Both the position numbers and the translations under genes were made by a program. A model generated the notes under the pieces. The model was given only the letters and a program-made list of their open reading frames with translations, was not told the origin of the DNA and ran no database searches. Shown here piece after piece: positions 34,101-45,600 of a stretch of 64,000 nt of DNA (positions are counted from its first letter, which is position 1; each line of letters begins with the position of its first letter). This DNA is from Thunnus maccoyii (lineage: Eukaryota; Chordata; Actinopteri; Scombriformes; Scombridae). The stretch is taken from assembly GCF_910596095.1 (NCBI RefSeq), contig NC_056550.1, positions 21,200,001 through 21,264,000 of the forward strand, read 5' to 3'.

Positions 34101-34108
34101 CTTTTATA
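34101..34108 (-). promoter_or_regulatory. TATA box of C1q gene A
   Basis: TATAAAAG on the minus strand, 58 bases upstream of the ATG, implying a very short 5' UTR. The same box is kept in copy B. Confidence 0.7.
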
Positions 34109-34689
34109 CTCCACCTGACACTGTGCAACACAAGAAACACCGGTTACAGGAAACGCCCATTTAAAAAAGAAAACACTATCTCAGTTGGGAAAACCTACCC
34201 AAGTCCAAAAGGTGATTAATGACACTTATACAGCATGTTACTGGCAAAGTTTACAAAGTTCTTTATGTGTCTGAGATAATAAAACACTGCATACAGCAAG
34301 TTTAAAGACTTTTAAAATATGATATTGATTAAATACACTTGTTAAAATAGGACATTTTGCAATTTGTTAGCTTTGCCCCATGACTGCACTCTGGTTAACA
34401 GGGAACTAAAAAATCTACAGATAAGTACGTTTTACGATACAAACCTTGTCATACTTTAAAGTTAATCAAAACGTATCATATCTGCAACCAGTGTAGTGTC
34501 GCTGAAATTGGGAAGACAGGTGTTGATATTATATAATGATGCTTTCTATGTGCGTTAAATAATGTTTGAGTTTCTGGTTTATTTCAGGACAGTTTTCTAA
34601 TGTTTTTTTAAATTACTTAAATGTTTTGGTTGTACTTGTTTTCATGTTGATTGATACTGATAGTGTTCCTAGTGTGAATACTCATATGG

Positions 34690-34808
34690 CAAAAATGATG
34701 ACTGTGGATGAACGCGTATGAATGTGGGTGTGAATGGGTGAATGTGGCATGTAGTGTAAAGCACCTTGAGTGACTGAAAGACTATAAATGCAGCCCATTT
34801 ACCATTTA
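34690..34808 (+). mobile_element. SINE tail, copy A
   Basis: The sequence gtgtgaatgggtgaatgtgg followed by caccttgagtg and ctataaatgcagcccattta is the 3' module of a common fish SINE. The tRNA-like head is not recognisable here, whereas copy B keeps more of it. Confidence 0.65.
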
Positions 34809-34863
34809 CATATTGGTCTTTCTCAAGGAAAGTTCAATACAAGTGTCAGATACAGATACAGCC

Positions 34864-34867
<4 letters not shown>

Positions 34868-34934
<67 letters not shown>
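34868..34934. repeat. (TA)n(TG)n microsatellite, copy A
   Basis: About 23 TA units followed by about nine TG units. The matching tract in copy B is at 40785-40845. Confidence 0.95.
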
Positions 34935-35394
34935 CACACCCCACATCTGGTGGTAATGTACAATCAGTGACATCATCAGCAAGTTACAAAGATATAGTTG
35001 AGGTAACTGCAATTACTGAACATTAGAAAAAGTTAAGAGAATACATCAATACCTCTATCTATATACGTTTTGACATCAAGAGAAAAAAGTTCATGTAGTT
35101 TGATACATATTGTCAGGTAATATTACCAGGATTCACAGACATGATGTTATTAGTGCTTTTGCTCCTCTAATTGAGGTTTTTCCCTTTTGTGAAAGGAGAT
35201 CAAACAATGGATAATTGAGCTTGCACTGTACTCTCAGTTCGTACTCGTTAATTAGCCATGAGTTGTTTGGAATGTAAAACCAGTTCTTTTAATTCCACAA
35301 CATGAAAACAGACCATCACCTACCGAGTAAAGCTAGTTATTCTCGGAAGCTGAATACCTGAGCAGGAAGAATGTGTTGACTGTAGCCTCAGGTC

Positions 35395-35575
35395 ACCTGA
35401 GGAGTGTTTCATCACGCTGGCTAACAGGATAGTCTGGCTTATTTCGATAAACCTCGCTAATTTAAGTGGGAGGTCCTTTCCATCACTGCAGCTTATATGA
35501 GTCCCAGCTCAGTAACCATGGTAACTTAGCAGAACTAGCCTGCTCTGTGGCAGGCTAACGGTCAAGCTTAACTCA
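35395..35575. repeat. Short fish repeat with a hairpin end
   Basis: The stretch ends in agcctgctctgtggcaggct, a 7-base-arm inverted repeat, and contains a tctggcttatttcgataaac block typical of dispersed percomorph repeats. It is repeated in copy B at about 41320-41495. I cannot assign the family. Confidence 0.4.
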
Positions 35576-36165
35576 CTAAGACCAAGAAAGTGGATCATAT
35601 CACTCCAGTTCTCAGATCTTTACACTGGCTTCCTGTCTGTCAAAGAATTGACTTTAAGATATTGCTGTTGGTTTATAAAGCACTAAATACATCTCTGATC
35701 TGCTGCTACATTATGAACCATCTAGACCTCTCAGGTGGTCTGGGACAGGTCTGCTTTCTGTCTCCCAGAGTAAAAACTAAACATGGTGAAGCAGCTTTCA
35801 GTTTTTATGCTCCAAATATCTGGAACAAACTCCCAGAAAACTGTAGATCTGCTGCGACCCTCAGTTCTTTTAAATCGCAGCTGAAGACTTTTCTGTTTGC
35901 GGCTGCCTTTCATTAAACCACATTGAGGGTTAATGTATTACACTGCACTGTTACTTTTATTCTCTTGTTTTATCTGTCTTATTCCCTTTTAGCTTCTTTT
36001 TTATTTCCAAATTTAACACTTTTTAATTGTTTTTATATGTCTTTTTACTTGTGTTGCTTTTATTTTCTGTTTTAATGCCTTTTATGCTCTATGTAATGCA
36101 CTTTGAATTTCCTTGTTGTTGAAATGTGCTATACAAATAAACATGCCCCGCCTTGCCATGCCTTA
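35575..36165 (+). mobile_element. L2-type LINE, 3' end (5'-truncated)
   Basis: An open frame encodes the C-terminus of an L2/Maui reverse transcriptase: DHITPVLRSLHWLPVCQRID, KHGEAAFSFYAPNIWNKLPE and FKSQLKTFLFAAAF. The 3' UTR ends with ttgaaatgtgctatacaaat and a CTTGCC-like tail. Several RT blocks upstream are absent, as in most L2 copies. Copy B keeps only the first 115 bases (about 41497-41611). Confidence 0.85.
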
Positions 36166-36169
36166 ACAT

Positions 36170-37050
36170 AGCTGCATGTCAAAGAATGTCAGACAGACAG
36201 AAACAGACTCAAAAGACGGCTCCATCAAGTGTCTTTTCACACTCGCATCACTTGTCTGTGTTCAGGAAACATAAAATAGAAGAACCGTGAGGGACTTTTA
36301 CAAAAATACTTAAGTAAATCCCCATTTTATTCGTGTTTACTCCTGTATTGGACTAGACCCTTTTATTTAAAAGTCTAGCGTTTATAATTTAAGAAATAAA
36401 AGTGTGCCAGCGTTATTTTGAAGTTATTTATTTATTCATTCACTTATTTTGTTCAAGCTGTGAAGACAAAAAGAAAACGAAATAAAGGCCAAACCATGTC
36501 CTTCTGCTGTGTTTAAATGTATACAGTATTAACTCCTTTATAGTAAGCAAAATTCACCGCTCTCATCACCTGTTCTGCCGCCGGGGAAAAGAAGGAACAT
36601 GTCATTGGCAAAAGTCAGAACCTGCGGCTTCAAAAATGCTCACAATGTGTTTGAAACAGCTGTACTGTATTTTGAAACAGTCAGTAAAATTCAGTAAGTC
36701 TATATTCATGTAGAGTAATAAATCTCCAAATGTCAATTAGATGGTATTCTGCATGAGAAATAAAGACAAAAGGTTATGATATTATAGTGATATTTGATCC
36801 GGACAGACGTGATCACTAACCGGTATCCACTGTATTCATATCCTTCCCCAGTTTCTTTATCTCCAACTGCAACTTAATTTTTAACTTTCATTGACGCTTG
36901 TTAATGGACATTTTGTGAAAGAGAAAATGTGTCAAAGAGTATGATAATGCTGGTAAGTTGGTTCTCTTAAGTTGCTGACACTGTAATTTTAATTATACAT
37001 CTGATATTATCTAGCCAGTGATAATATAGCCACACTAATCTGAAGGGCAA
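36170..37050. other. Unique non-coding stretch between duplicated units
   Basis: AT-rich, with no gene or recognised repeat. It lies between the L2 tail and the next LINE fragment and is not duplicated. Confidence 0.6.
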
Positions 37051-37055
37051 TACTA

Positions 37056-37846
37056 TTGAATGCTCATTTATTAACAAATAAAGATAAAATCATGAACAGG
37101 GACAAGCGCTGCTCTTTACTTCCCCCAGACTCATCCAGCCGGATGTGGGGATTGAATCGTCATGGAGGGACAAACCAGTGGCTGGAAAAGGCTGGATTGA
37201 AAGACAGCACAGAGGCACTAATCATGGCAGCACAAGAACAGGCACTTAGTACAAGATCAATAGAGGCCACCACACCAGACAGGACCCCAGGTGCAGGCTG
37301 TGCAAAGATGCTCCTGAGACAGTTCAGCACATAATAGCAGGGTGTAAGATGAAGGCAAGAACAGCATACATGGAACACCATGACCAAGTGGCTGGCATAG
37401 TGTACAGGAACATCTGCACCGAGTATGGGCTGGAGGTCCCGAGGTCACAATGGAAGACACCTCCTAAGCTGGTTGAGAATGACCAAGCCAAGATCCAGAC
37501 TGACAAACTGGTGATGGCTAACCAACTGGACATCGTGTTGATTGACAAACAACAGAAGAAGGCAGTAGTGATAGACGTAGCAATCCCGAGCGACAGCAAC
37601 ATCAGGAAGAAAGAACACGAGAAGTTTGAAAAATACCAAGGGCTGAAAGAGGAGCTAGAAAAGATGAGGGGAGTAAAGGCAACAGTGGTGCCAGTGGTAA
37701 TTGGAGCACCAGGGGCTGTGAAACACAAACTGGTAGAGTGGCTCCAGCAGATTCCAGGTACAACATCTGAGGTCTCTGTCCAGAAGAGCGCAGTCCTAGG
37801 AACAGCTAAGATACTGCGCAGAACCCTCAAACAGACCGGAGCTTGA
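37056..37846 (+). mobile_element. R2-like LINE with restriction-like endonuclease, C-terminal fragment
   Basis: Two open pieces in different frames encode the C-terminal end of a fish LINE with a restriction-like endonuclease. The second, of about 165 residues, includes DIVLIDKQQKKAVVIDVAIP, which fits the PD-(D/E)xK core, and ends IPGTTSEVSVQKSAVLGTAK. The first residue of the PD pair is changed (LD in place of PD). It is 5'-truncated and frameshifted, and it directly abuts the left edge of duplication copy B. Confidence 0.75.
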
Positions 37847-37857
37847 GGAAGTTTCTG

Positions 37858-38190
37858 CCTAGTGTCTAGCCAACTTGGCCATTTCAAATGCTAAATTGTA
37901 TAGTTCTATATTTGGAAATGCCAATCATCCCCTTTCCCTAGGAGCACACATATTTTTTAATGTTAATCCTCAGCCTTTTCCCATTCTATAAGTAATTATT
38001 TGATTATATTGTTTCAATATCTTATCTGGTATAATCAGTTGGAAACGTCATTGAGATATAGTTAAATTGCGAGGCAACCACCATCTTAATAGTATTTATC
38101 TTGCCCCAAAGCATGAGGTTAATTGCTTTCCACCTATCCAGATGTTTTTTTATCTTTTGAAGTAATGGTGCAAAATAATATTATACCTGG
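37858..38190 (-). mobile_element. L1-type LINE ORF2 fragment, copy B
   Basis: The duplicate of the 31310-31570 fragment. It retains about 60 extra bases near 38030-38090 that copy A lacks, including the minus-strand equivalent of a TIKMVVAPQFN-like block. Confidence 0.55.
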
Positions 38191-38194
38191 CTGG

Positions 38195-38360
38195 GTGGCA
38201 CACGCTGTTGACTGGGTGGCGGCACAGGATAACTGGAGGCAAGGGTAGTGTGATGCCCTGGGCAATGTTCTGCTGGGAAACCTTGGGTTCTGGCATTGAT
38301 GTGGATGTTACTTTGACACGTACCACCTACCTAAACATTGTTGCAGACCAAGTACAAGTA
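38195..38360 (+). mobile_element. Tc1 relic, truncated, copy B
   Basis: It matches the transposase part of the Tc1 relic in copy A, from ctgggtggcacacgctgttg to catt-gttgcagaccaagtac. The right half and right terminal repeat are deleted. Confidence 0.75.
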
Positions 38361-38550
38361 CACCAAATCATTGTCTATTAATACCCAGATATTCATAAAA
38401 TGTTTCAAAAATTGTATTTTCATTTCCTAATTCACAGTTTGTTTGACTAATTGCACGAACATTATATAATTAGTTTGGCTTGTGTGTGAATATTTTTTTT
38501 AGTGCAACAAATCCTCTTCCCAATTGGCAGTATGAATAATATGAGATGTA

Positions 38551-38556
38551 TTTATT
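38551..38556 (-). terminator. Candidate polyadenylation signal, C1q gene B
   Basis: AATAAA on the minus strand about 52 bases after the stop, as in gene A. Confidence 0.55.
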
Positions 38557-38607
38557 TTATCGTAAGAGCATTAGGAGCCAGGCGGACCTGTAATCATGTT
38601 GTTTGAA

Positions 38608-39491
38608 TCACATGGTGAAGAGCAGAAAACCACTGAAGGTGTTGTAATTCATGCTATCATCATAGATGATCCTGTTTGCCTGGAGCTCCACATATACGTT
38701 GTCTCCCACCTCCAGGGGGATGACCACAGCATTGCTGCCCATGTCGTTGCTGTCAGTCCCAGATGTGTCCCAGACAGATGTCAGCCTCACACCGTTCTTC
38801 ATGAGGCTCACAACAGAGTTGGAAACACGATCGAGGTTGTTGAACATTGAGAATCGAAAGAAGTACATTCCTTTGACCATCGCTGTGAAAATGCCTGTCA
38901 AAAAAAGGAGAATGGTTTACATTTAATGAGTCCTTATATGTCTGTCTCTCTCTCTCTCCTTCTATGTCTTTCTCTGTCTGGCACACTACCTGTTGAAGGA
39001 TTGTAGCCACTGCCAGTGTTGGAGAAGACCTTCTTATACTGCAGTGGGGTATTAGCAGAGATAGGCCCAGTGTTTCCAGAGCCAGAATCCCTGAGAGCTG
39101 CTGAAAAGGCCACTTGAGGTGCACCTGAGACCATCAAATTACCACAAACACATCAGAGGTTAGAACTGATAAAAAGATCAGGGAAGAATTATATCTCCTT
39201 GTTATAACCCATTAAAAACATTTGCCATATTTTACCTCCAATCAGGCTCCGCAGCTCCAGGACTTCTTTCCCAGTGTTTTGCAACTTCTCCTCCAGGTAT
39301 GTTATTTTTTCCGCCATGTTTGCCACTTTCTCTCCCACTGCCCCCAGGGTTTGACTTATGGAAGTGAGGGAGCAGGTATCAGAGCAGCATGTTGATCCTG
39401 GGCACTGATGGACCTTGTCATTGTTTTCGTCAGCTTGTGCTTCAGATAGACAGCAGCTGAACGCAAGAATCAGGACTGCAATCCTCTTCAT
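38608..39491 (-). CDS. Secreted C1q-domain protein, copy B
   Basis: Three exons (39491-39236, 39124-38990, 38894-38608) of the same sizes as gene A encode 225 residues, all in frame. The signal peptide is MKRIAVLILAFSCCLSEAQA, followed by a coiled coil and a C1q domain. Compared with copy A about 20 residues differ. They cluster in the signal peptide and mature N-terminus (HQCPGSTCCSD against SLYPGSTSCSD) and in one C1q loop (NNLDRVSN against NNINPHAN). Exon 2 has a single visible replacement (Phe to Ser), and the introns are almost identical. A TATA box lies at the same distance. Copy B has extra Cys residues in its N-terminal segment, which could change oligomer bonding. Both genes look functional. 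Confidence 0.9.
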
Positions 39492-39548
39492 CCTTGTGGT
39501 TTTGAAATCTCTGCTTCAATGCAGTTTTTCTCTGTCAAGTCTAACCCC

Positions 39549-39556
39549 CTTTTATA
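39549..39556 (-). promoter_or_regulatory. TATA box of C1q gene B
   Basis: TATAAAAG on the minus strand, 58 bases upstream of the ATG, as in gene A. Confidence 0.7.
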
Positions 39557-40548
39557 CTCCACCTGACATTGTGCAACACAAGAGACACCAGTTTCAGGAA
39601 ACACCCATTTAAAAAAAAAACACTATCTCAGTTGGGAAAACCCACCCAAGTCCAAAAGGTGATTATTGACACTTATACAGCATGTTACTGGCAAAGCATA
39701 CAAAGTTCTTTATGTGTCTGAGATAATAAAACACTACATACAGCAAGTTTAAAGACTTTTAAAATATTATATTGATTAAATACACTTGTTAAAATAGGAC
39801 ATTTTGCAATTTGTTAGCTTTGCCCCATGATTGCACTCTGGTTAACAGGGAACTAAAAAATCTACAGATAAGTACAGTTACGATACAAACCTTGTCATAC
39901 TTCAAAGTTAATCAAAACGAATCATATCTGCAACCAGTGTAGTGTCGCTGAAATTGGGAAGACAGGTGTTGATATTATGTAATGATGCTTTCTATGTGTG
40001 TTAAATAATGTTTGAGTTTCTGATTAATTTCAGCACAGTTTTCTTTTGTTTTTTTGTTTTTTTTAATTACTTAAATGTTTAAATGGCAAAAATGATTATT
40101 TATTGAATTTTATTTACCTTTATTTATGCTGGACTTATTTTCATTTCATTATTTGTGTATTCATAAGGACAATGCACATGAATTAACATTTCTGCAACTG
40201 AGCCAGCTGGCTAAAGTTCTGAAACCAATTAATTAGCAAATTATTATGTTGTTCCAGACTGACTCTGACTTGGAATGAGTTTAACTCAGATTGTTGATTC
40301 AGTGAATCAGCAGTTACTGATTACCTGCTCAAGGGTATGCTGTATTTGAGAAAGCTTTCTGCAAGTCAGTGGTTCAAGTGAGGTGATGCTAATTATTGCC
40401 CGTATCACTAGGATTATATACTTTTCCTTTGGACTTATATTTTTGTCTCAGAATAACAATGCAAGATAAAAACAAAGATGTTTTTGGGGTGACTGACGGA
40501 TGTACACCCTTCTTATTCCCAATTTATATACTGTATATACTTACAGGG

Positions 40549-40720
40549 CAGCTGTGGCTAATCAGAAGATTCCCAGCTCCTCCAGTCCGCATGTCAAAGC
40601 GTCCTGCCATCAGTGTATGAATGTGGGTGTGAATGGGTGAATGTGGCATGTAGTGTAAAGAACCTTGAGTGGCCAAAAGACTAGAATGGCGCTATATTAA
40701 TGCAGCTCATTTACATATTG
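40549..40720 (+). mobile_element. SINE, copy B
   Basis: It has a degenerate tRNA-like head (gcagctgtggctaatcagaa, then attcccagctcctcc) and the same tail module as the 34690 copy (gtgtgaatgggtgaatgtgg and cgctatattaatgcagctca). Confidence 0.65.
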
Positions 40721-40757
40721 GTCTTTCTCAAGGAAAGTTCAATACAAGTGTCAGATA

Positions 40758-40782
40758 CAGCCTTACATATATATATGTAAGG

Positions 40783-40785
<3 letters not shown>
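40758..40785. repeat. Perfect 28-base palindrome at the edge of a TA tract
   Basis: The arms CAGCCTTACATATA and TATATGTAAGGCTG are perfect complements with no spacer. The matching place in copy A has only one arm, so the second arm arose after duplication. Confidence 0.9.

Positions 40786-40845
<60 letters not shown>
40785..40845. repeat. (TA)n(TG)n microsatellite, copy B
   Basis: A TA tract of about 45 bases followed by a short TG tract. It adjoins the palindrome and will fold back on itself. Confidence 0.95.
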
Positions 40846-41611
40846 CACACCCCACATCTGGTGGTAATATACAATCAGTGACATCATCAGCAAGTTACAA
40901 AGATATAGTTGAGGTAACTGCAATTACTGAACATTAGAAAAAGTTAAGAGAATACATCAATACCTCTATCTATATACGTTTTGACATCAAGAGAAAAAAG
41001 TTTATGTAGTTTGATACATATTGTCAGGTAATATTACCAGGATTCCAGACATGGTGTTATTAGTGCTTTTGCTCCTCTAGTTGAGGTTTTTCCCTTTTGT
41101 GGAAGGAGATCAAACAATTGATGATTGAGCTTGCACTGTACTCTCAGTTCGTACTCTGTTCAGTTTAATTAGCCATGAGTTGTTTGGAATGTAAAACCAG
41201 TTCTTTTAGTTCCACAACATGAAAACAGACCATCACCTACCGAGTAAAGCTAGTTATTCTCGGAAGCTGAATACCTGAGCAGGAAGAATGTGTTGACTGT
41301 AGCCTCAGGTCACCTGAGGAGTGTTTCATCACGCTGGCTAACAGGATAGTCTGGCTTATTTCGATAAACCTCGCTAATTTAAGTGGGAGGTCCTTTCCAT
41401 CACTGCAGTTTATATGAGTCCCAGCTCAGTAACCATGGTAACTTAGCAGAACTAGCCTGCTCTGTGGCAGGCTAACGGTCAAGCTTAACTCACTAAGACC
41501 AAGAAAGTGGATCATATCACTCCAGTTCTCAGATCTTTACACTGGCTTCCTGTCTGTCAAAGAATTGACTTTAAGATATTGCTGTTGGTTTATAAAGCAC
41601 TAAATACATCT

Positions 41612-42095
41612 ATATATATATAATGTGTGTGTAGTGTACACCCCACATCTGGTGGTAATCTACAATCAGTGACATCATCAGCAAGTTACAAGGATATAGT
41701 TGAGGTAACTGCAATTACTGAACATTAGTAAAAGTTAAGAGAATACATCAATATCTCTTATTTATATGTGTTTTGGCACCAAGAGAAAATCATTTATGTA
41801 GTTTGATATATACTGTCAGGTAATATTACCAGGATTCCAGACATGATGTTATTATTGCTTTTGATCCTCTAGTTGAGGTTTTTCCCTCTTGTGGGGGGAG
41901 ATCAAACCATGGAGTGAGTTTATACTGCGCTCTCAGTTTGTACTCTGTTCAGTTACATTAGTCATGAGTTGTTTGGATGAGTTCTTGTAGTTTCACAGCA
42001 TGAAAATAAACCATCACCCACCAAGTAAAGCTTGTTATTCTCAGAAGCTGAATACCTGAGCAGGAAGAATGTGTTGCCTGTAGCCTCACGTCGCC
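41612..42095. repeat. Third, partial and more diverged duplication unit (copy C)
   Basis: The segment from caccccacatctggtggtaa to gaatgtgttgcctgtagcct matches about 34935-35390 and 40850-41310, but with clearly more differences than A and B show to each other. It contains no C1q gene. It begins with a degraded TA/TG tract directly after the cut L2 fragment, so exchange at the microsatellite is a likely origin. Confidence 0.85.
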
Positions 42096-42099
42096 CGGG

Positions 42100-42686
42100 A
42101 AATTTTGCACCTGTTCCTGGAGGCACGTTTTTTTCGAAACTTGTCAAAACACAACAAGTAAGCAGTTAACAGATATGATCTACTACACTGGAAATCCTTG
42201 CTTGTGTCTTAATGTGGCCAGTCACTGTGATCGATTGCAAAATTCTCCAAAAAAAAAAAGTGCAACAAACGACGCTTAGACATACAGGTTTACGAAAATA
42301 CAAGAGCTTTTTAATTCCACTGATATAGACAAGAAAAAGCTCTTAACAGATGTTTGAGCAGGAGTCACTTGTAAATGTTCCCACTAATTTTGAAAGACGA
42401 CATTTGTGTCCAACATGATCATTTGAAACCATGCATTTAGTCCTATTCATAAAATAAATATATATGTACAAGAGAGTAAATAAATGTTTATGTGGCTTAT
42501 AAATATAGAGTTTTAAGTATATTCCACGTGCATGTCAACTCAAAAATAAGATATGAGTGAGTGCAAAAAGAAGATCCAGTCTCTTGTGTAAGACAAATGT
42601 TAACAGTAGGTACAAGTAGCAGGCTGGCAGGGTTTGGTTAAAGGTTTGAGTGGATGTGGATGAAGGGGAGGTCAAAAGGGTCGCCC
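42100..42686. other. Downstream region of the COQ10-like gene
   Basis: No other gene is visible. It presumably holds the 3' UTR of the minus-strand COQ10-like gene. No clear AATAAA is seen; ATTAAA at 42315-42310 is a weak candidate signal. Confidence 0.4.
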
Positions 42687-45600
42687 TCATGTCGAGCGCC
42701 TCCTCAGTGACGCCTCCTGCCGGTTCCTGTAAAGTGTCGCTGCCCGTGACTCAAAGGCCCTGACCATCTTCTTAATCACTTCGTCGAAGAATACGCCGGC
42801 CAGCTGAGAGTGCAGAAGAGACTTGAACTCAAATGACACCTGCAGAAGACACAGGAGAAGACAAGCATGTTAGCTAACTGTTTGTGAGACTCTTCACTAA
42901 TTAAATAGTAAGTTTAAAGAATATAGACCTCGACCTGTCAGTTCTAAAATCAAAGCCAAGATGCCTTAAAAGTCTTTTTTTTGTCAGTCAGACTTTCCCT
43001 CCTGTAAATGAGTTTATTGATAATCAGACAAGCAGCTTCTCTTATTTAACATGTTCCACTGAAATCCAACCACTTCCTGGCTGACCCTGAGACAATCTGA
43101 GCCAACATTAAGGTCAAACTCCTGTCAGCGGCTCTTTAACACCGTTCCCTGTCACAACAGCTATTTCAAGCCTCCAAGGACACCAGCATGCTATTCAAGT
43201 CTAAATTTAGAGCATAATGAGATTTTCCTCAACACTTCCTTTCAGTCAGTAATCCTTTCAAAACAGTACAAGAACAAAAGACTTGGAATTAGTCTCTCTG
43301 TAAGTATGCAATCTGATATCTCAAGCCTCATGAGCAAGTCATTCTTCTGTGAATTCCATGGATTCACTGTCACTTATCTTTTATTCTTTTGACTATTTAC
43401 ATTATTCTATTTTAATTGCTTTTCCCCCCCATCTCTCCAGCTAGATCTCTCAAATTTGGCTGCTTCAAAACCCTAATTGCCTCATGGCTGTCGGAGTCAA
43501 GTTTACACACTTACATAGAAATCCACTTTGCAGGAATCTGGTTGGTCTTTGTGTCCAGGGGCAAACCTCCATACTGTTTCAAGATGGTTAAAGAGGGATC
43601 CATCAGTACACAGGGCCTGTTTAAAAAAGAAAGAATCTTTATTCATCAATGAATACCGAGCACAGAGTCCGTTCATTGTCTGTCTACAGTCTCTCTACTC
43701 TATACCATAAACATTGTTTAAAGTCACAAAGAAGTGATATTTCCTTAGAGTGAAGACATTTTAGGGTGAAACAGGATGATGTGGTGGGACCAAGAATAAT
43801 CCACTGCAGTTGACTGATTAAGTCAGTGTGAAAGCTCATGCTGGTTTCAAGAAAATGTCCACTGTACTGTCAAATGCATCAAGTTCTATCTTAAAACACA
43901 AAGTGAATATATTTTTTCCTCATACGAGAATAGAAATTTTACTTCTGTGTGTCTCGGTGGTGGTCTTTAAGGACCAGTTTGTAGGATTCATGCCATATAA
44001 TATTGATAATTATGTTTTCATTAATGTATAATCATCTGGAAATAAGATTTGCAGTATTTTTGTTACCTTAGAATAGGCCCTTTATATCTACATAGTCACC
44101 AGTTTACGTTTCCTAGGATGGTGACGGAATTTTCTGCTCTACCTCTGATTGGCTCTGACCCTGATATTTTAATCCTAATCATCTCACTCCTCATGCCTAA
44201 ACCTAACCAATGAAGGCAATGAATACTAGCCAATCAGAGGCAGGATGAGGCAGAGTAGGTCATTCCGTCGCTATCCTAAGAAGAAAAATTTTGCAAGCAG
44301 GTCCTTTTCCACAGAGCCTGCCACGTTGCACTGCCAAGTTTCTACAGTAGCCCAGAACGGACAAACCAAACACTGGCTCTAGAGAGGACCTTTCACATTT
44401 TTTGTGAGTTTCACTGCCACCGTAGTGGGCACCGTAGGGATTTTCAGTTGGTTGAAATATGCAACCTCACCGCTAGATGCCACTAAATCCTACAAACTGG
44501 TCCTTTCAGACTCATCCTCTCGCTAGTCCTCCCTCAGTTCCACCTAGGCCTCTTCCTCTTTAACCAAATTAAAATTTCCTACCCACAACACATTGCAGGA
44601 TGGCAGGAAGTAGTAAACATAACTTCAGAAACATTGGATGACAGCACTGACAAGATGTTTGTGTTTTGTGTTGTGTTTACTGTGAAATAGTATTTGAGTG
44701 AGTGAGTTCTCTGGAGCCACCAAGACAAGGACTTACCCTGACTTGGTGGTTTGGGATGACGGTAACTTCAGAGGTGTAGCGCTCCACGACGGGGGGGAAA
44801 CCTATTTCGAGCTCCGCCCGGATGTCACCGTTTCGTCCCTTCATGACCTGAGATTTCTTGCACCAGGGAACAAAGTGCTGATACTGGTCCACACTGGCCA
44901 CCACATTGAACATCTGCTCTGGAGTATACCTGAACACACAGTTACATGAAGACAAGAGAAGAGATATAGAGTTGTGAATTTTATTCTGTTTTCTACAGTA
45001 TGTTCCGGTTTAAGTGTATTTTGATATTATAAATTTTATTTTCTGTCCTTTTGTACATTGAAGTTAATATATAATGCTCCAAACCACTACGTGTATGACA
45101 TTTTAAGTTAAAAATCAGGTGTTTGATGTAGGTTTCTTTTAAATAAACCCATTTACATTATTTTTTGAGGCTAAAATTCATTCCTAATGTTACCCTACAC
45201 AAGAACTAAAGGATGTTTTCATTTCTTTTATTAACTGTTATGAATAAATACATGACTTTCAGTTAAATGTTGGTTTTTTGTGGGTTATTGTCTTCTGATT
45301 TCAATGGTTTCCAGCATGTTAAGGTAATATATTGTGGGACTCACCGTAATGTCCGGCACTCGGTGTACTCCATCCTCCGTGTGCTGATGGGAGCAGCCAG
45401 GTTGATGAAGCTGCGGCTGGGTGTGCTGACAGGGGTGGTGGGGCATAGAGGCAGGCTGGCCCTCCTCACTGCCAGGGCCCCGCAGGAGCCCAGATGTCTG
45501 AGGGGAGGAAATGTATGGGAACACATAAATTAAATTGTGAAAAAGAGGTAGCGGTGTGCTCAAGGACTGTCTTTATCATATAAAAGTCAATAAAAACACA

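Larger units (their letters stand above)
31304..35694. repeat. Segmental duplication, copy A (carries C1q gene A)
   Basis: This 4.4-kb segment matches 37853-41611 in the same orientation. It includes the L1 fragment, part of the Tc1 relic, the C1q gene, a SINE tail, a TA/TG microsatellite and the start of an L2 fragment. Copy A retains the 3' half of Tc1 and about 750 bases beyond it that copy B lacks, so A is closer to the ancestral state. Confidence 0.93.
37853..41611. repeat. Segmental duplication, copy B (carries C1q gene B)
   Basis: This segment matches 31304-35694 in the same orientation. It lacks the 3' half of the Tc1 relic and the following 750 bases; the junction is near 38355-38370. 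It stops inside the L2 fragment, exactly where a third partial unit begins. Confidence 0.93.
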
